Shown here piece by piece: positions 47,415-60,931 of a stretch of 64,000 nt of DNA. The position numbers were made by a program, and so were the translations under genes. Position 1 is the stretch's first letter. Every line of letters starts with the position of its first letter. This DNA is from Polytrichum commune (lineage: Eukaryota; Streptophyta; Polytrichopsida; Polytrichales; Polytrichaceae). The stretch lies in the NCBI GenBank assembly GCA_950295325.1, contig OX485808.1, positions 44,476,527-44,540,526 on the forward strand, given 5' to 3'. The notes beneath the pieces were generated by a model, which made no database searches, was not told the origin of the DNA, and saw only the letters and a program-made list of their open reading frames with translations.

Positions 47415-50019
47415 CTCTTCTCGTCTATTCTCTTCTCTTTCTCTTTCCTCCGAGCTCACTCCACACTTCCAACTTCTTCGACCTCCACCTCCCCACGAAC
47501 TCAAATGTCCAATCTCCGAACCTACAAATGCCGAAATTTCACCCCAAAGATCGTGAAGACCTTGGCCCTGATTGCCAAAACCCTAGCGCTCGCTTCAAAC
47601 TGCAAACTCCACCTTCTGTGGGCTATACAATTGTGTGGTTTCTGTTTGAGGATTGTGATTCCCGTGAGGACGGTTGAAGGTGGAGGGTGTGAGTTCGTTA
47701 AGTTAGTGGAGTTGGCAATTGCGACATCGGAGTGCCTCAGGGAGCAGAGGAGGGCGAAGCCATAGCCAGGCGAAGCAAGCTTGGGAGCGTCTGGATAACA
47801 ATTCTCACTAAACTTACTTATTAGTGTAACCTGGTGCTCGCTTAATTAACTTAGTTACTGTATTAGGTAACCCCGTCTTTGTTGGACGATATAAGCTTAT
47901 ATGGTGACAAGCCAAACACTTGACCCTTAAAGGGCGTGGGGTGCATTTATATGGAAAACGTGGCGATTTATACAAACGCCCAACAAGTATTGAAATCATA
48001 ACTTATTTCGCCTTTGGTATTATATCCATATTTAGTATAACTTATTAAAAGAGTAAGTGACAATTTAGTATATATGGCATGTATGTATTTGAGTCCACAT
48101 CACTTCTCATAATTCAAAATCCTTCATGATTCATTACGCATGTATGTGTGTTTAGATTGGATTATTGCATATGATTAATGAGATGATTTCATGTAAGCTT
48201 GTTTTATTTTTATCATATTTAAACATCGTTAAGGTTTTTTTGAGCCCCACCGTATGCCACGTTGCAGCCATATTGAATGGACCCTTAAATGTCTAAGAGA
48301 ACCTATCCGGGTCTCAAGACGTCATATGGAGAGGTTTTAAACTATTTCTTATATTTTTAGTTTAAATTTTCAAAAGTGGAATGTCTACAATTAGTCAAAT
48401 TACCTTGTGCAATAATATTTCTATTGGAGCATACATATACAAAATGAAAACTTAAGGTCATTTGAGCTCATATAAGTGACCAAGACTCAAATATATTCCA
48501 ATAGTGTAATAGCACAATTTCTCTCCTACAACATAATATTTTTGTTATGGTAATAATTAACTTCTCTCATAAAAAAACTAAGCACAATTTGGTGACAAAA
48601 AAAAACACCATGGACCACGAAAGTGTGAATTGCTTCCAAGGTCATCATTAAAAATGCTAGTGGATGCCCTTCACATGTAAACCCTACATGCATTCCTCAA
48701 TGACAAAAACTATATTTAAAAAGGAGGCACCTCCACACACAACAACATCTCAGTATGTAGAATTGTCAATCTCTTACCAGCTTGACAAAGGAAGCCACAT
48801 AGATGAAAGTCATTGTAGTTAGATTTTGCTATGCTTCAAAACAACCAAAGCCCTTGGTATAAACTCTCAAGGAAGGATTAATTGGTGTCTCTTACAAGCA
48901 TTTATCACATTACACTCATAAATCAAGGGTTGTTAATTCATTATAAAAACACAATTGACATGTCTTTCACTTTTCTTTCTTTCAAGGGTTCCTCTCAAGA
49001 CCTCAAATTTAGTATCTCATAATTTAGTCTTGTCTATTAATTGTGGTCTATGAGTTTATGTTTCCTAATTGTAAATCGTAATAATACTCTTTGACAATCA
49101 TGATATTTTGAGTGTAACAATTGTCTTTGTAATGATTGGTCAATGCATCTTCAAATCACAACAAGTTCCTTCATTCCAATGCAAGACAAATTGTTTATTC
49201 ATTACTTCCAACATTATAACATCATTCACAATAATGCAACTAATAGCTAAATCCAAGGTCAAGCTATAGTCTTGATTGTCATGCAGAACCTGCAATAACA
49301 ACTACCACCAGGGTAGCACACAAGACCATAGTTAATATGGTTAACTTACACTTCACTCTCATACATCATAATTCCTAGACTATATATTAATCTAAGGTTC
49401 CTACTAGCTCTAGAATAATTCATGCCTAAATAAGAACAATAATAAGGAGTTTGTCCTCTCACTCCTACAAATGTTAACTCTCAATCTACCATCCCCACAA
49501 TTACTCAACAACTCTTAATTCTATTTTCATCATCTTCAATTGGTAAGAGGGTTCAACCCTTAAACTCCAATGCCTCGACATTCTACAAATACACCAATAA
49601 GATTATAGTGTTTTCTTTCACTATAAACCACAAATTCAATCACATGATCCCTCATGTTCTCCACTTTTCACAAGTTTTAAGACTTGTCAAGTGACCTACC
49701 TCTTAGACTAACCCTCGACCTTCTACCTCTCAAACATTTCCCATGCCTTTCACAGCATTTACTCATACTCAAGTGCTTCCTCTCTCATGTAACCCTTGGT
49801 AACACTTAGCATTTCCCTATCACAAGGTGTTTCTTCCTCTCAATCATCAATGATCTCTTTCTTTGTCACTTACTTCACATGTTTATGCTTCAATTCGTCT
49901 CACTCACTCAAAGTCACTCTCTTTAAAGGGTTGATCAACTATAGTTATGCGACGCTTTACATCTAACACCTTCCTCAACAAATGAATCTACATTTTCTCT
50001 TAAGTGTATATAATTTGCA
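47415..50019. other. promoter side of the Tic22-like gene and AT-rich gap
   Basis: The first few hundred bases upstream of 47414 are CT/GA-rich and would contain the Tic22-like leader. From about 47800 the sequence is AT-rich, with no supported gene or structured repeat. Confidence 0.35.
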
Positions 50020-50384
50020 TTCATCGTCTCGGGGGGGGGGGGGTTAGTCATTGGTTGGAGTAGCAATATACATGCGAACAAATGATAGGGTATTTTAAAA
50101 ACATGGGGGCTAAAAATTATAATTGGACTTAAGAGTAATATAGGGTATCAAAAATGGCACTGGACGTCTTTAAAGTACTATAGGGTATGGAATAATAGGT
50201 AATTTGGAATCATAAGTAATGCAAGCCATTTTTCTATTAACCCAAAGCATAAATTTACATAATGATAGCATGTGAAAAAAAGAAGAGAATTGAAAGTAAT
50301 ACCCCCCTATAAAATAGTGGTTGTTCGCACCTATATCCTTAACTTTTCAACACACTGCCCCCCCCCCCCCCCCGAGTTCATCGT
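50020..50384. mobile_element. 349-bp hAT-like MITE with G-run termini and 8-bp target duplication
   Basis: The element (50028-50376) starts CTC followed by 13 G and ends with 16 C followed by GAG. The word TGCGAACAA lies about 45-47 bp inside both ends in inverted orientation. It is flanked on both sides by the identical octamer TTCATCGT (50020-50027 and 50377-50384). Eight-bp target duplications are characteristic of the hAT superfamily. No coding capacity. Confidence 0.8.
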
Positions 50385-52960
50385 TCTTCTAATAGTTTCA
50401 TTTACTCACTCCTTCATTAATGTTATTCGATTCTTCATCTAGTCTACATTCAAGGGTTCCTAATTACTAGAGAATGGTTTGATCATGTTGTCAGTCTCTC
50501 AAAGTATATTGTTTAACTCTATATTTCCTTCCGCTTTAGTGTCGTCAATTCTTCATACGTTAAATTGTTTTTCTGTTACTTATTCTCTAGCACCTAATTT
50601 GCCTTGTTTCACTCTTTCTCTTACAAGCATCAAATCTTTGTCTTCCTCTTACAATGTTGGTTCATTTACGCTTTCAATTCTTTCTTTTAACCTCATTTGA
50701 TTTCTATCAACCTTAAATCGCTCCTTGCGATGATCAAATCCAATTAATCTCATTTTTTCCTACTATACATCTCTACATGAAAGTTTTTTCTTAGATAGAC
50801 ACTTTCACTAACTCCCATAACTCTAGCAATCCCGAATCTCTCATGCTCACAACTAGACTTACTCATAATTTTTATTAGCTCAAAGACAACTCAATCAAAG
50901 GACAATTGTTTACAATTCCACGCAACAAGAAAATCATCATGTCGGCCATCAACTAACATTCAAACTCACCCATAAGCTTCCTCACAAGACTACAACTCCA
51001 CAATCACTACGGCAATTGTAATATGTTCATAGTTTAATTATAATATCTCACACTCGTTGTGTAAGGGAGAAAAATCTATAAACTTAACAATGCGCTCAAG
51101 ATGTTTGAAGAAATGTTTGTCTACTTTGGCTTGCTTTGCCTCCTTATGACGAGGCGGGGAAGAAGATAGTTCTAACCAACTAGGGGCTCCTACGCCCATG
51201 GTAATAATACAAACCACTTAATTCCATCCATAGTTTATTGTTTCCATTCATCTAAGTACAAATTATGTCAAATTATTACTAAAATGTTTATAATAAAACT
51301 ATTAGCCTAAACTTTTGGCTCACAATCATCAACAAAAGGAAATAAAACAGTGGACCTATATACCCCGACAAAATGAATGGGTACCTAAATGTTCCAATCA
51401 TGTAAAGAAGCTTTATAAATCAAGAACAAGGACAAGTGCAAGTATGTATAGAGGAAACAATAGAAGGAGGTTTGGGTGATTTTGTTCAATTCATTTGTTG
51501 CAATTGTTTACACAACAACATTCATGCAATTTTGGCATCCCTCTAACACAAGTATGTGTCTTAAATTTATATCCATGTCTAGGATCTTCCCAATGTGCAT
51601 TTGAGATACTTGTTGATAACAATGTGGGACAACATCAAAACAAATAAGACATATTTCCTTGTTGTTAGCATCTTTCTCAATGAAATAAGTGGTATCTAGG
51701 TATTTTTAATTATTGTACTCGTTATGTTTGTAGTCTTATATGCACCCTAGTGAAATACATGGGTCTACATGCACCCTATGTTGTGCCAACAACACACTTG
51801 ACATTGAGGTTAACCATGGATTATGGACCTAGTATAGCAACGTGATTGTATTCCATTCTCCCATCAAATTCATCACAAAAGTACACTCATAAGGCTTAAG
51901 CTCAAGAGGTACTCAATCATGTAATTTATTTAAGGTATTGAATCAATTTGAATTTGCACTTAGTGAGTGAGTTGATTTTAGACACGGTTGTTCTTCACAC
52001 AAGTCATAATTAGCAAAATGTGAAGGCATGTGTTTGAAATACAATATTTTGTGCATGCTAAGCCCCTAATAGGGCCTAGGAGTGAGGGTTATATTGGGCC
52101 CAAAGTTTTGGAGCCAGAACTTCAGTGTCAAGCCAACATACCCTAACCAATGAAGGGGACCATAGACAATACTAAAACCTTCACATTGAGCATGCTAATT
52201 ATAACTTATTCTATTATTGTCATCCCAACTGATTGATAAAAACAATCCTCCCAATTATGTTAACAATTGAACCTATGATGTACATATTTTCAACACATAA
52301 TCCAATTCTGTAACATAAGTTGTTGTTGGTGTCCATTTTAAACTACCGACCTTCTCGTGTTCCACTCAAATAAGGTGCCCAAATAATGCTCGACATAACT
52401 TTTTTTAAAAGCACTTGAGTAAAAACAATTGAGAAAATATATAAAACTCATATTGAATGGGACTAAGGTTAGATGGTCAATCACAAATATGTACTTACTT
52501 ATCATGAGAGAGAATTGTCCCATATAAGTGCACCTCTTCATAACATTAATAAGCAACTAATCGGCGGTTTTATTTTAATAATGTTCAGTGACAATACTTC
52601 ACCCAAATCTCACTTGTCTTTTAAGCTAAATTTGTTGACCGACAAGCATCCGTAAGATATAATTCTAGCACCTTACATGACATATTCCCGGCCCCACCTA
52701 ACTTGATCACTCAAGTGAATAATGTCATGCCATCTATCCAACATAGAAACTTGATTTCCTAAATGAGCCTCCAATTCATCTCAAATGACTGGATTTAAAC
52801 TAATGCCAGACCTTTAAACTGAAATCAACTTTAAAAAGCAGACCTCCAAACTGCATGACTTGTATCATTGAATGGATGAGAGGCAGGCTGCCCCCCCTAA
52901 TCGCCTCTATCTTCACTTGCTTAGTACTACTGTATTGTGCAAGCTGATTGTGGGGTGTTG
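50385..52960. other. gene-free AT-rich region
   Basis: No frame with protein-like composition, no conserved exon and no clear inverted repeats. Probably degraded mobile-element sequence. Confidence 0.35.
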
Positions 52961-54970
52961 GTAGGTAGGTAGTGCGTGGGGCCAGCCGGAGTTGGCCGTT
53001 GGGCCTGCTGGGATCCCGGCAGGGCAGGGCCGGGCAGTTCGGGTCCCGCCCCGTCCCGTCCCGTCGACCCGAAGTCTACAGCGCAGGGGGAGGCCTCCCG
53101 GTGGGGTCCGTCCGAGGTCACGTAGGGGGTGACGGAACGGGGCCGGCCGGGTGAGGCAAAGAAGCGCGGGAGCGCCACTCCCGCTCTTGAGGGTGGGACC
53201 GTGCCATTCATACACTAGTGTCCTAGTGCCTCTGCCTGCCCTTCCCGCCATCGCCATAGCCACCGCCATAGCCATAGCCTCTCTCTCTCTCTCCCTCCTT
53301 CCTTGCTTTCGCACTTGTAGCCAGTCAGTCACTTAGGCGGGCCAAATCTAGGAGTTGGCCGTTGCATTTTTTCTCGCTGCCGTTTGCCGTTCTCTCGCCG
53401 TGGATCATCACAAGCGGACTCAGGAAGAAGACCTCTCGCGAGCGAGGCCGCATTTGGCGTTGCGCAAATCAATCTGTGCGCAGAGAGAGAGAGAGAGACG
53501 CCGCGCGCTGTCAGTGTTGTGGAGTCGGTCACAGGCTCGTAGGAGTTGATTGCAGATTGTTCAAGTCTTAGATCTTTTTCTTGAAGGAATATTCGTGTGC
53601 CGATGATAGTGGCTTAGATTACTTGACTTGGCTTGCCCAACTTCCACTTGTATCTGTGTCCCGGCGGCTTCCTGGAGATGTATAAATTTCAGCTCATTGC
53701 GAGTGAGTGAGGTGCATGCGGGCATCGAGTTCGTTTGGGGGTTCAGGTTTCCTTCATGTACGGTGCTCGGGGTAGGTCCGACGAAGTTTGGAAGTCGTCT
53801 CAGGCTTCACGGGCGTTCGCCTGTGAGACAGATCGAGGACCATCCATTTCCATCCACCTGGATGACACGAGGTTCAACGGCAACCTTATTATTTTACCTT
53901 AGCAGAGGTTGATTACAAGAAAAGAGTCAACAACAAATGTGGAGGTTGTTCATCTCTCCCTTCTCTATATCCTTGTCAGTCTCTGTGTTCTGTCCCAGTT
54001 GTCTCTGAGTTTATGAGCTACTATGCTGAAGTTCTGTTCATGTAGGTTGATAAAAGTTTGATTCCTTTATGACGTTAGTCACATGGAACTTAATACGGAC
54101 ATGTGTGCATTCTACTTGGGATTCTGTGTCTTCCATTTGGCATCTGATTAGCGCATGTGGGCATTTTATTTCCTGATGCTGGAAGTTGATGGCTTCTCTT
54201 GGCACTTATGGTTGTTTCTGCACTTCTTAAGTAATATACCTTGACGGACACATTTGATGCCGCAGAAAAGTAGGATCCGTCTTAGTTATGCCATTTCTAT
54301 AGCCACTACAATGCCTTTGAAATGGGTTCATGCCTTATAGGAGAAGCAAGTCTTTAAATAGCAGATAGGGCAGGTTGACCACAATCACATGTGCTTAATG
54401 AGAGTCTACATGTTAAGTTTTGACCAGGTGTAACCAGGAGTTATTATGTTGCTATTGAATGAACATATGGCCTTGGTCAAATTGGAACCATCCCACAAGT
54501 GCATTAATTCATTCGTGCTGAATTGCATCGCCTTCTGCGGATGTTATCCCTGTGCGGACATACCGACGTTTGAGAAATATTGTTGGGATTTTCCGAAGGT
54601 TAGTTTAATTTTTTAGTCGGTAGCTCATAAGGCGGAGGTGTGTAAGGTGCTGTTTAAGGATGACCTGTACTTATAATTGTCTGAGGTCTCAAACTTTTTT
54701 CTGTAAGTATGTACGAGTGAGTCGGACGAGGAGCTGCAGCGGGATTAGTCTCATTTTATTATAAATGTTAGCTGAACATCGCTGATATACTGAAGAACGC
54801 GTAGATCAGCAAGAATAACATTATATCACTGATGAAGGATTTGATGTGGTTTGTGCAGTCTCTGTGGGGCCTCTTCTTCATGCTCCTTTGACTAATTTCA
54901 CAGAATGATGTCAAAGGACTACATTAAGTGAGTGTGCTGATCAAAGCAAGTAAAGAAATCAGTTAAAGCC
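52961..54970 (+). promoter_or_regulatory. GC-rich presumed promoter and leader of the 1386-residue protein gene
   Basis: About 52970-53240 is strongly GC-rich, with repeated GTCCC words (CCCGTCCCGTCCCGTC). CT and GA runs follow near 53281 and 53486, both common in plant leaders. The long frames here are GC artefacts on both strands. From about 53900 the base composition is intron-like, so at least one 5' UTR intron before the ATG at 54971 is plausible. Confidence 0.35.
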
Positions 54971-57900
54971 ATGGAAGCTCTCATCAACCATGAGTTCTAC
55001 ATGACGACTTACAGAGGAACAAAGTTTCAGAAAGTTTCAAACACGAGGGCTGGTGCTCCACCCTTAAAGATCAGGAAAGTAGAAGACTTCAATGTGAAGG
55101 TGGAACTAGAAGAGCTAGCAAAGGAAGAGCCACTGCTTTGCAGACAAAATCTGTCAATTGCGGCTTTCCAAAAGCAGACAGACACATGCTGCATTGAAAG
55201 TGAAAATGAGCTAACTCTGAAGGAGTTTTTGCAAGGCGTGAAACAGAAGAAAAGCAAGAGGTCTCTAGCATGTGTAGTGAGGAGTGCTCCCCTAGTAGAG
55301 GATTATTCAGGCAACATACTTGTTCCTGCTAAGAAGAGGAAGAGGAAAAGGCTAAGAAGTACAGGTGAATTGTATTCTCACGCCAAGCTGCTGGATCTCA
55401 CTCAAGAGAAGGATGAAACTCTTGATGAATGGCTTAAGAGAACCAGTGGCAATAGCAGGAAGAGTGACTCGAAAGATGAGAATAGGGACGTCAAAGTTTT
55501 TGAACGTCGGAAGGTTAGAGTCAATTCTCTTGGGGGTCGAAAAGTTAAACTTGAGGCTATTGAGGGTGGAGAAGTTGAACCATGTATGGGTATACATTCT
55601 ACCCAATCAAGCACGAAGTTGCAGAATTCAGCAGATGATATCCCAAGTGCTGTCATCAACCTTGAAGAAAACAAGCCTCAGATATTTATCTGTAAGGGCT
55701 TGAGGACATCATCATCATCTATACCAGATGTGCAGGAAGCAGTGACGGAGTTGAAGGTAAGCATATGATATGTAATGTAAGTAGCACATCAAACTGGTTG
55801 TCTTGTGAGCTGATAGGATTTTGCAAGGCTCTTCCCAGTCTTTTGGCAGGTTGTGTGAATGGACCACAAGCAACAACCCCCAAAAGAGTCTTTCAGTTGG
55901 ACATTGGCAAGACTTATGCGGAGCTCACTAGCTTGAAAATTCTGGACACCAGGCTAGTAGCTTCTCGATGTCCCTATATCAAACATAGCTCCATCATCTT
56001 GTGAGAGCTTTTCTCTATTTCAACTGACAGTGCTCCTTTCTGTTGATCTTCATCACCAGATCCCCACCCTTCAAAGCGATTGTGCACAACAAGCAGCTTT
56101 CAGAGGTGAAGAACTCACTCAAGATATGGGTACCAAGCCTGAAGCTGTAACTCTTCTCCAATGTTCAGAGGTGGAATGCTGTGATAATTCTTCTCACACA
56201 GTAATTCTAGATTTAGAAGGTTCTCATGAGCAGTCCTCAGAAACTTCTGTGGAAGTGGCAGATGCCTTTGAGGGAAATGTACAGATCCTTGCCCTTCTTG
56301 AAGGCGTTCATTTTGAAATGGAACAAGATGAATGGCGCCAGTCAAACAGCATCAAGAATTCAAATGCTCAATTCTTACCTCCAATGGAAGATATGTTAGA
56401 AAATGAAGGGGAGTGTGAAATCCAACAGTCAGCTTGTGGGACAAGAAATGAATTGCTGGAAGTCTCTGAAACTTCAGAAGTTATGGAGGTGCACTTAGAG
56501 GACTTGGCTTTGAGGTCAAAACCTTCAGATCAATGTGTAAATGCAACATCTCCATCAGATGTGCCATTCCTTCAGAAGTATGGGGATGAGCAACCCAGGG
56601 GGGCATTAGTTACTCAGATGGAAGCAGGAACAGAGATGGAGCTGGATGCTTATACTCAGTTGGAGACAGTGATTGTAGCTGATTTGTCTGATGCACCCAT
56701 CATGCATCCAGTTGCAACTGAGACAATCCCAAGTGAGCATAGAAGTACACTATATTTTATCTTTCCAGTGCCAGAATTTGACGTCCAAGGTTTTGATATT
56801 GTGCACCGAGCATGTTGATGCAGAATTTATTGTGCATCATCATGTCTGCTTCCTTCAAATTTGGTATCAAAGTGCACTTGCCTCTGGTTCCTAACTGGAC
56901 TTCAGACACATGGGTCGTAGTTGCTTCCTGATTTTCTTTGGATGTATTGTAGTACATGTCTACATATCCTGCACAATGAAGCACATGTACAATCCTTGGA
57001 CTGATATTGTAAAACTTGTTTTTATTTCAGAAGGAGCTGAGGAGCAACTTGGTGTTGTTCTAGAATCAGACTCTTCTGTACCTGAGCCAAGTGAGATCTC
57101 GAGTTTGGTTGCCATCCCTAGTGCCCTTGACATATGCTCAAGTGCTAAGTTGAGTTCTAACAACTTGAACTGTTCTCCGAAGCAGAAAATTTTATGCGAA
57201 CCAAGGCTGATGTCTGCTTCTGTTGGTTTGCCCTCTTGGAATGATATGGGATCTGACAAGGAGAGCAATACTGGTGATGCACAAGGTGAAGGAGCTGAAT
57301 GTATCCCTCAACCAGAATATGATGGAGAGCAGGACAAATTGAGTCTGCTTACAAGTATCAATTCAAAGAACAGTCTGGGTGAAAGTTCTCCCTGTGTTGA
57401 TAACGTAGAGGAGGAACTGACAATATTGGAGGACAAAGAGTCAAGGCTGAAGTCTGCTTCTGTTGGCGTGCCCTTTTGGAATGATATGGGATCTAACAAG
57501 GAGAGCAATAATGGTGATGCACAAGGTGAAGGAGCTGAATGTATCCCTCATTCAGAATACGATGGAGAGCAAGACAATTTGAGTCTGCTTACAAGTATCA
57601 ATTTAAAGAACAGTATGGATGAAATTTCTCCCTGTGTTGATATCATAGAGGAGGAACTGACAATTTTGGATGACAAAGAGTCAAACATCTCAACCAAAAT
57701 GTCCGAGAGTGTTACTGCAGTGATGCCTGATTCAATTGTTTCCAGGAGTTTTGTTGATAATTCTTCCTCTGAAGACAAGTTAGGGGCAGCTAATTCGACT
57801 AACTTGCAACCTAGATGTAAAGTATCAGATGCGGAAGCTCCTGGCCAAGGCGATAGTGCTAGCAAATTCCTGGGTGGTTGTGCTTCTCCTCAGCACTGTG

Positions 57901-60900
57901 ATGATTGCACTATCTCCCCTTCAAAAAAATCGAGCAAGAAAAGAAAAGCAACAAGTGTGGACAATTCTCCCCAAGAAGGAAGTACAGACATTCCTTTAAA
58001 AGTGAATGAAGATTGCGCAAGCAACACCTTAGAAGGAACTCTCTCAGCGGAAGAGCTTCCAGTCTTGCTGGAGAAGGAGGGACTTGGGCTGGAAGAAGGT
58101 CAGGAAATGTCTGACAGAAACGGAGGTTCTAATGCTTGCCCAGCAGAATTGCATAATGATATAGCTTTGGATGTGAACAAGTGGAGCACAGTATCCTCAG
58201 AGGGAGGCGAAGTGTGTCGGGAGAGGGACAGTCTCGTTGATATTGCTATTGTAGAGGGTCAAATTATCAAGAAATCTGAAACGAACTACGGTTCTTTACC
58301 AAACTTTGAGAGAGTAAGAGATGATTTTGAAGCAGAGGGTATTTTAGCATCTGAGAAAATGGTGATGGACTTGTCCCCGGAAATAGGCAGCTTGGTGAAG
58401 AGCTTTACTTCCATGGATATTCCCTTTTCTGAATATTCTCCAGAAGCAACACAAGAAAATGATCCAACTGGAGAGAATACACATGATGAAGAATGTTGGA
58501 ATGAGGTAACTACTTGTAGCAGTCCAGCTGAAACGAATGAAGGTTTTCAAGGTGTAGATGGTGGTAATCATACAACAACAGAGTTTCTGGGAAGCAGTGG
58601 CATGAAGTCAGCTGAAGAAAAAGGACAGTGCCCTGATTCTCCCCTGCCGGGTCCATCCAAGATGCCCTGCAAGCGTAAGGTATGAATCTGCTTCAGAACA
58701 CATTCGAGTTGTCTTGATATGCTTAGACCTTGTAATCAAGTCTCCTTATTTGGGTTGTTTGATACAGATTGATTTTGCATACAAATCTCAAGAATTCCCT
58801 CTGTTGGATAATTTAATTGAAACTTGATGAGAATGATTTTCAAATAGTAACTCATGGTGTGGTTATTAGAACTGGCATCTTATCATTGCATCTCTGATGA
58901 ATGTTGAAACGATTAGTTACCTTGAGAGTGTCAACGTCTTGGCTTTTCCCCTGGGCAGGGACAGGGACATGCAATTGGTTGCTTAGTTGTATTTGGTTTA
59001 GTCCTTGTCTATAATCTCATTGGAGGTAGCTCCTTCGTTGTTACTTGCAGAATAAATGAGATACTTTATAATGAACATGATTTGATACATTCATTGTTGT
59101 ATTTCTGTCACAGGCTATATCACCTCGGTCTCAGCAAGAACTCTTAAGAGCTTCCCGTCCCCAGTCTGGAAGAATACCTTTCAGGATCAAGCTTTTGAAG
59201 TCCTTCTCAAGTATGCAAAACCTGGCATGATTATAGGAGTGCAATGATGCATCTCATCTCTTTTTCAATTTGAACATTATGTTGAATATGGTACCTTCCA
59301 AAGTTTTGGATTTACATGGACCGTGTTTGTTTTGTGAACTGCACCTACTACACTGTGTTCAGTATATAGCTACAAGTTAATTGAGAAAAATGACTCTGCA
59401 GAACACGAAAGTGCTGATTGCCAAAGCTGGAGCAAGGAGAGCTCTCAAAATTTTGTTCTTGGAAATGATGACGTGAACTTTTCATTTGGGGACTCTGCTT
59501 TTTCAGAAAGCCAAGATGATCCTGATCATACTGAACAAGATGGACAGCAATCTGCATCACTCTCACCTATGTCTCCACCTTTTTCTCCACCTCTACAGCT
59601 CACCCAAAATGACCCATCAAGTCTTTGTACTTTTTTTTCAGAAGATCCTCTAGAGACTATTGGCTGCAGCAATGAGCACATTGGAATAGGGTCTCCTGAA
59701 CACAACAAACAACCTACTTCTTCCCATAGTACTGACACCCAGCATGTGCTCTTACAAACAACTGAGGAATCAAATGTTAAATTAATCTCTTTCCAGGAAT
59801 CTCCTACTAGAATATCAAACTGTTCTCAATTACCCATTTCTTCAGGTAGCCCACACACCCCAGTCAAATCACAGGAATCTACTCAGCAAATCAGAAGTAT
59901 TCTTAAAACTAGTTCACTCAAATGCAATATTGATGTTGTGCCCTGCCAGGGGAGCTGTAAGTGCCCAAAGTGTATAACTTCGTGTGAGCACTCAAAAACT
60001 GCCATTGAGTTCATTGCTTCTCAAATGTCTTTTGCTGACCGAATAGCCGGACGCTTAATAGCTGAAATGACAAACATGCGCAACATCATGGAAGAGGAGC
60101 ACAAGTCTGGTGGTGAGGGAGAGCAGTCAGCCTCCTCTTCTACTCCCAAGAAGGTGATTGCAAGCACCTTTAGCTTTTCCTTGGTATGGGGGTTGATTGT
60201 CCATCACATCTTGACAAAGACTAGTATGTACATCTATTTGTTTGCTATGTATGAGGAAGTTTGGTCTACCTACACATAGAACTAGAGGAACGTACAACAT
60301 GTGACTGCCCTAAAATGTTTTTATCTTGTTCAAGCGCTCCCTATTTAAAACTGACCTTGCTGAGTACTGTTTTTCACTTTTCTATTGGTGTGTAATCAAG
60401 GACATCGGGTGCGACCTTAAATGTACTAGTACCTGGACACTGATCTGCAGATATGCCTCACTTGTGTTTGCAGGTGGCTCTTGAAAGTGCTGTAAAGGCA
60501 CAGGAATGGGCTCGCAAGGAGCTTCTGAAGATGAGTCGAGATAGCAAAAGGGTGTGCCGTCTGATTGTAAGTATTGTATTGTGACTTTTAAGCATAATGC
60601 AAGGGAGCATACAAGTAGAGTGTAGAGGGTGTCATTTCCTTCCTCCATCTGCTTCTGTATGTATTTGATTGGTATGATGGATCATATGTTTAATTGCTGG
60701 AATCTCCGTGTACATTGAATACCATTCCACCTTGGAAGAAGAAACTTAGCAATTGCAGTCAATTTTCACTGTTTGTGATGTGGGCTCTTAGTGAAGTTCC
60801 TTCCTTTTGAAATCTTGCAGGATACTGGACCACGAAGAATAATATTTGCTGATGAAGCAGGGAGGCGCCTGTGCCATGTCAAGTTCTTGCCGGGAAAGAA

Positions 60901-60931
60901 AACTCCGGAGGATTCCCAGTTACTGGCATGA
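54971..60931 (+). CDS. large nuclear-type protein of unknown function with C-terminal PP1-docking-like motif
   Basis: Seven coding exons: 54971-55756, 56060-56732, 57031-58679, 59114-59210, 59402-60153, 60474-60566, 60821-60931; all GT-AG, frames agree, 1386 residues. The ATG sits in GCCATGG. Residues 1-130 are basic, with an NLS (KKRKRKRLR, about 121-129); a second basic cluster (KKSSKKRKA) lies in exon 3. The middle is acidic, Ser/Glu-rich, probably disordered, and contains an 80-residue tandem repeat. Conserved-looking parts are at the ends: a Cys cluster GSCKCPKCITSC (about 1251-1262), a helical region FADRIAGRLIAEMTNMRNIM, and a last exon with RRIIFADEAGRRLCHVKF. This C-terminus resembles uncharacterised land-plant proteins as I recall them, and its RxIxF-ADxxGxxL pattern resembles the PP1-binding site of animal PPP1R3 glycogen-targeting subunits. 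Function not assigned. Confidence 0.8.
57202..57681 (+). repeat. 240-bp in-frame tandem repeat inside exon 3
   Basis: Two adjacent units with an exact 240-bp period, encoding two 80-residue blocks of high identity (both contain GDAQGEGAECIP, SLLTSIN and EEELTIL). The period is a multiple of three. The divergence is clearly greater than in the kinase-ankyrin duplication, so this event is older. Confidence 0.95.

Noticed and set aside
47415-47504. Upstream extension of the Tic22-like N-terminus
   Set aside because: The frame is open to 47504 but begins with TTG. The first ATG is at 47414.
52913-53332. 139-codon minus-strand frame in the GC-rich block
   Set aside because: Composition is that of random GC-rich sequence (Arg/Pro/Gly/Ala), overlapping frames exist on both strands, and it lies in a presumed promoter/leader.
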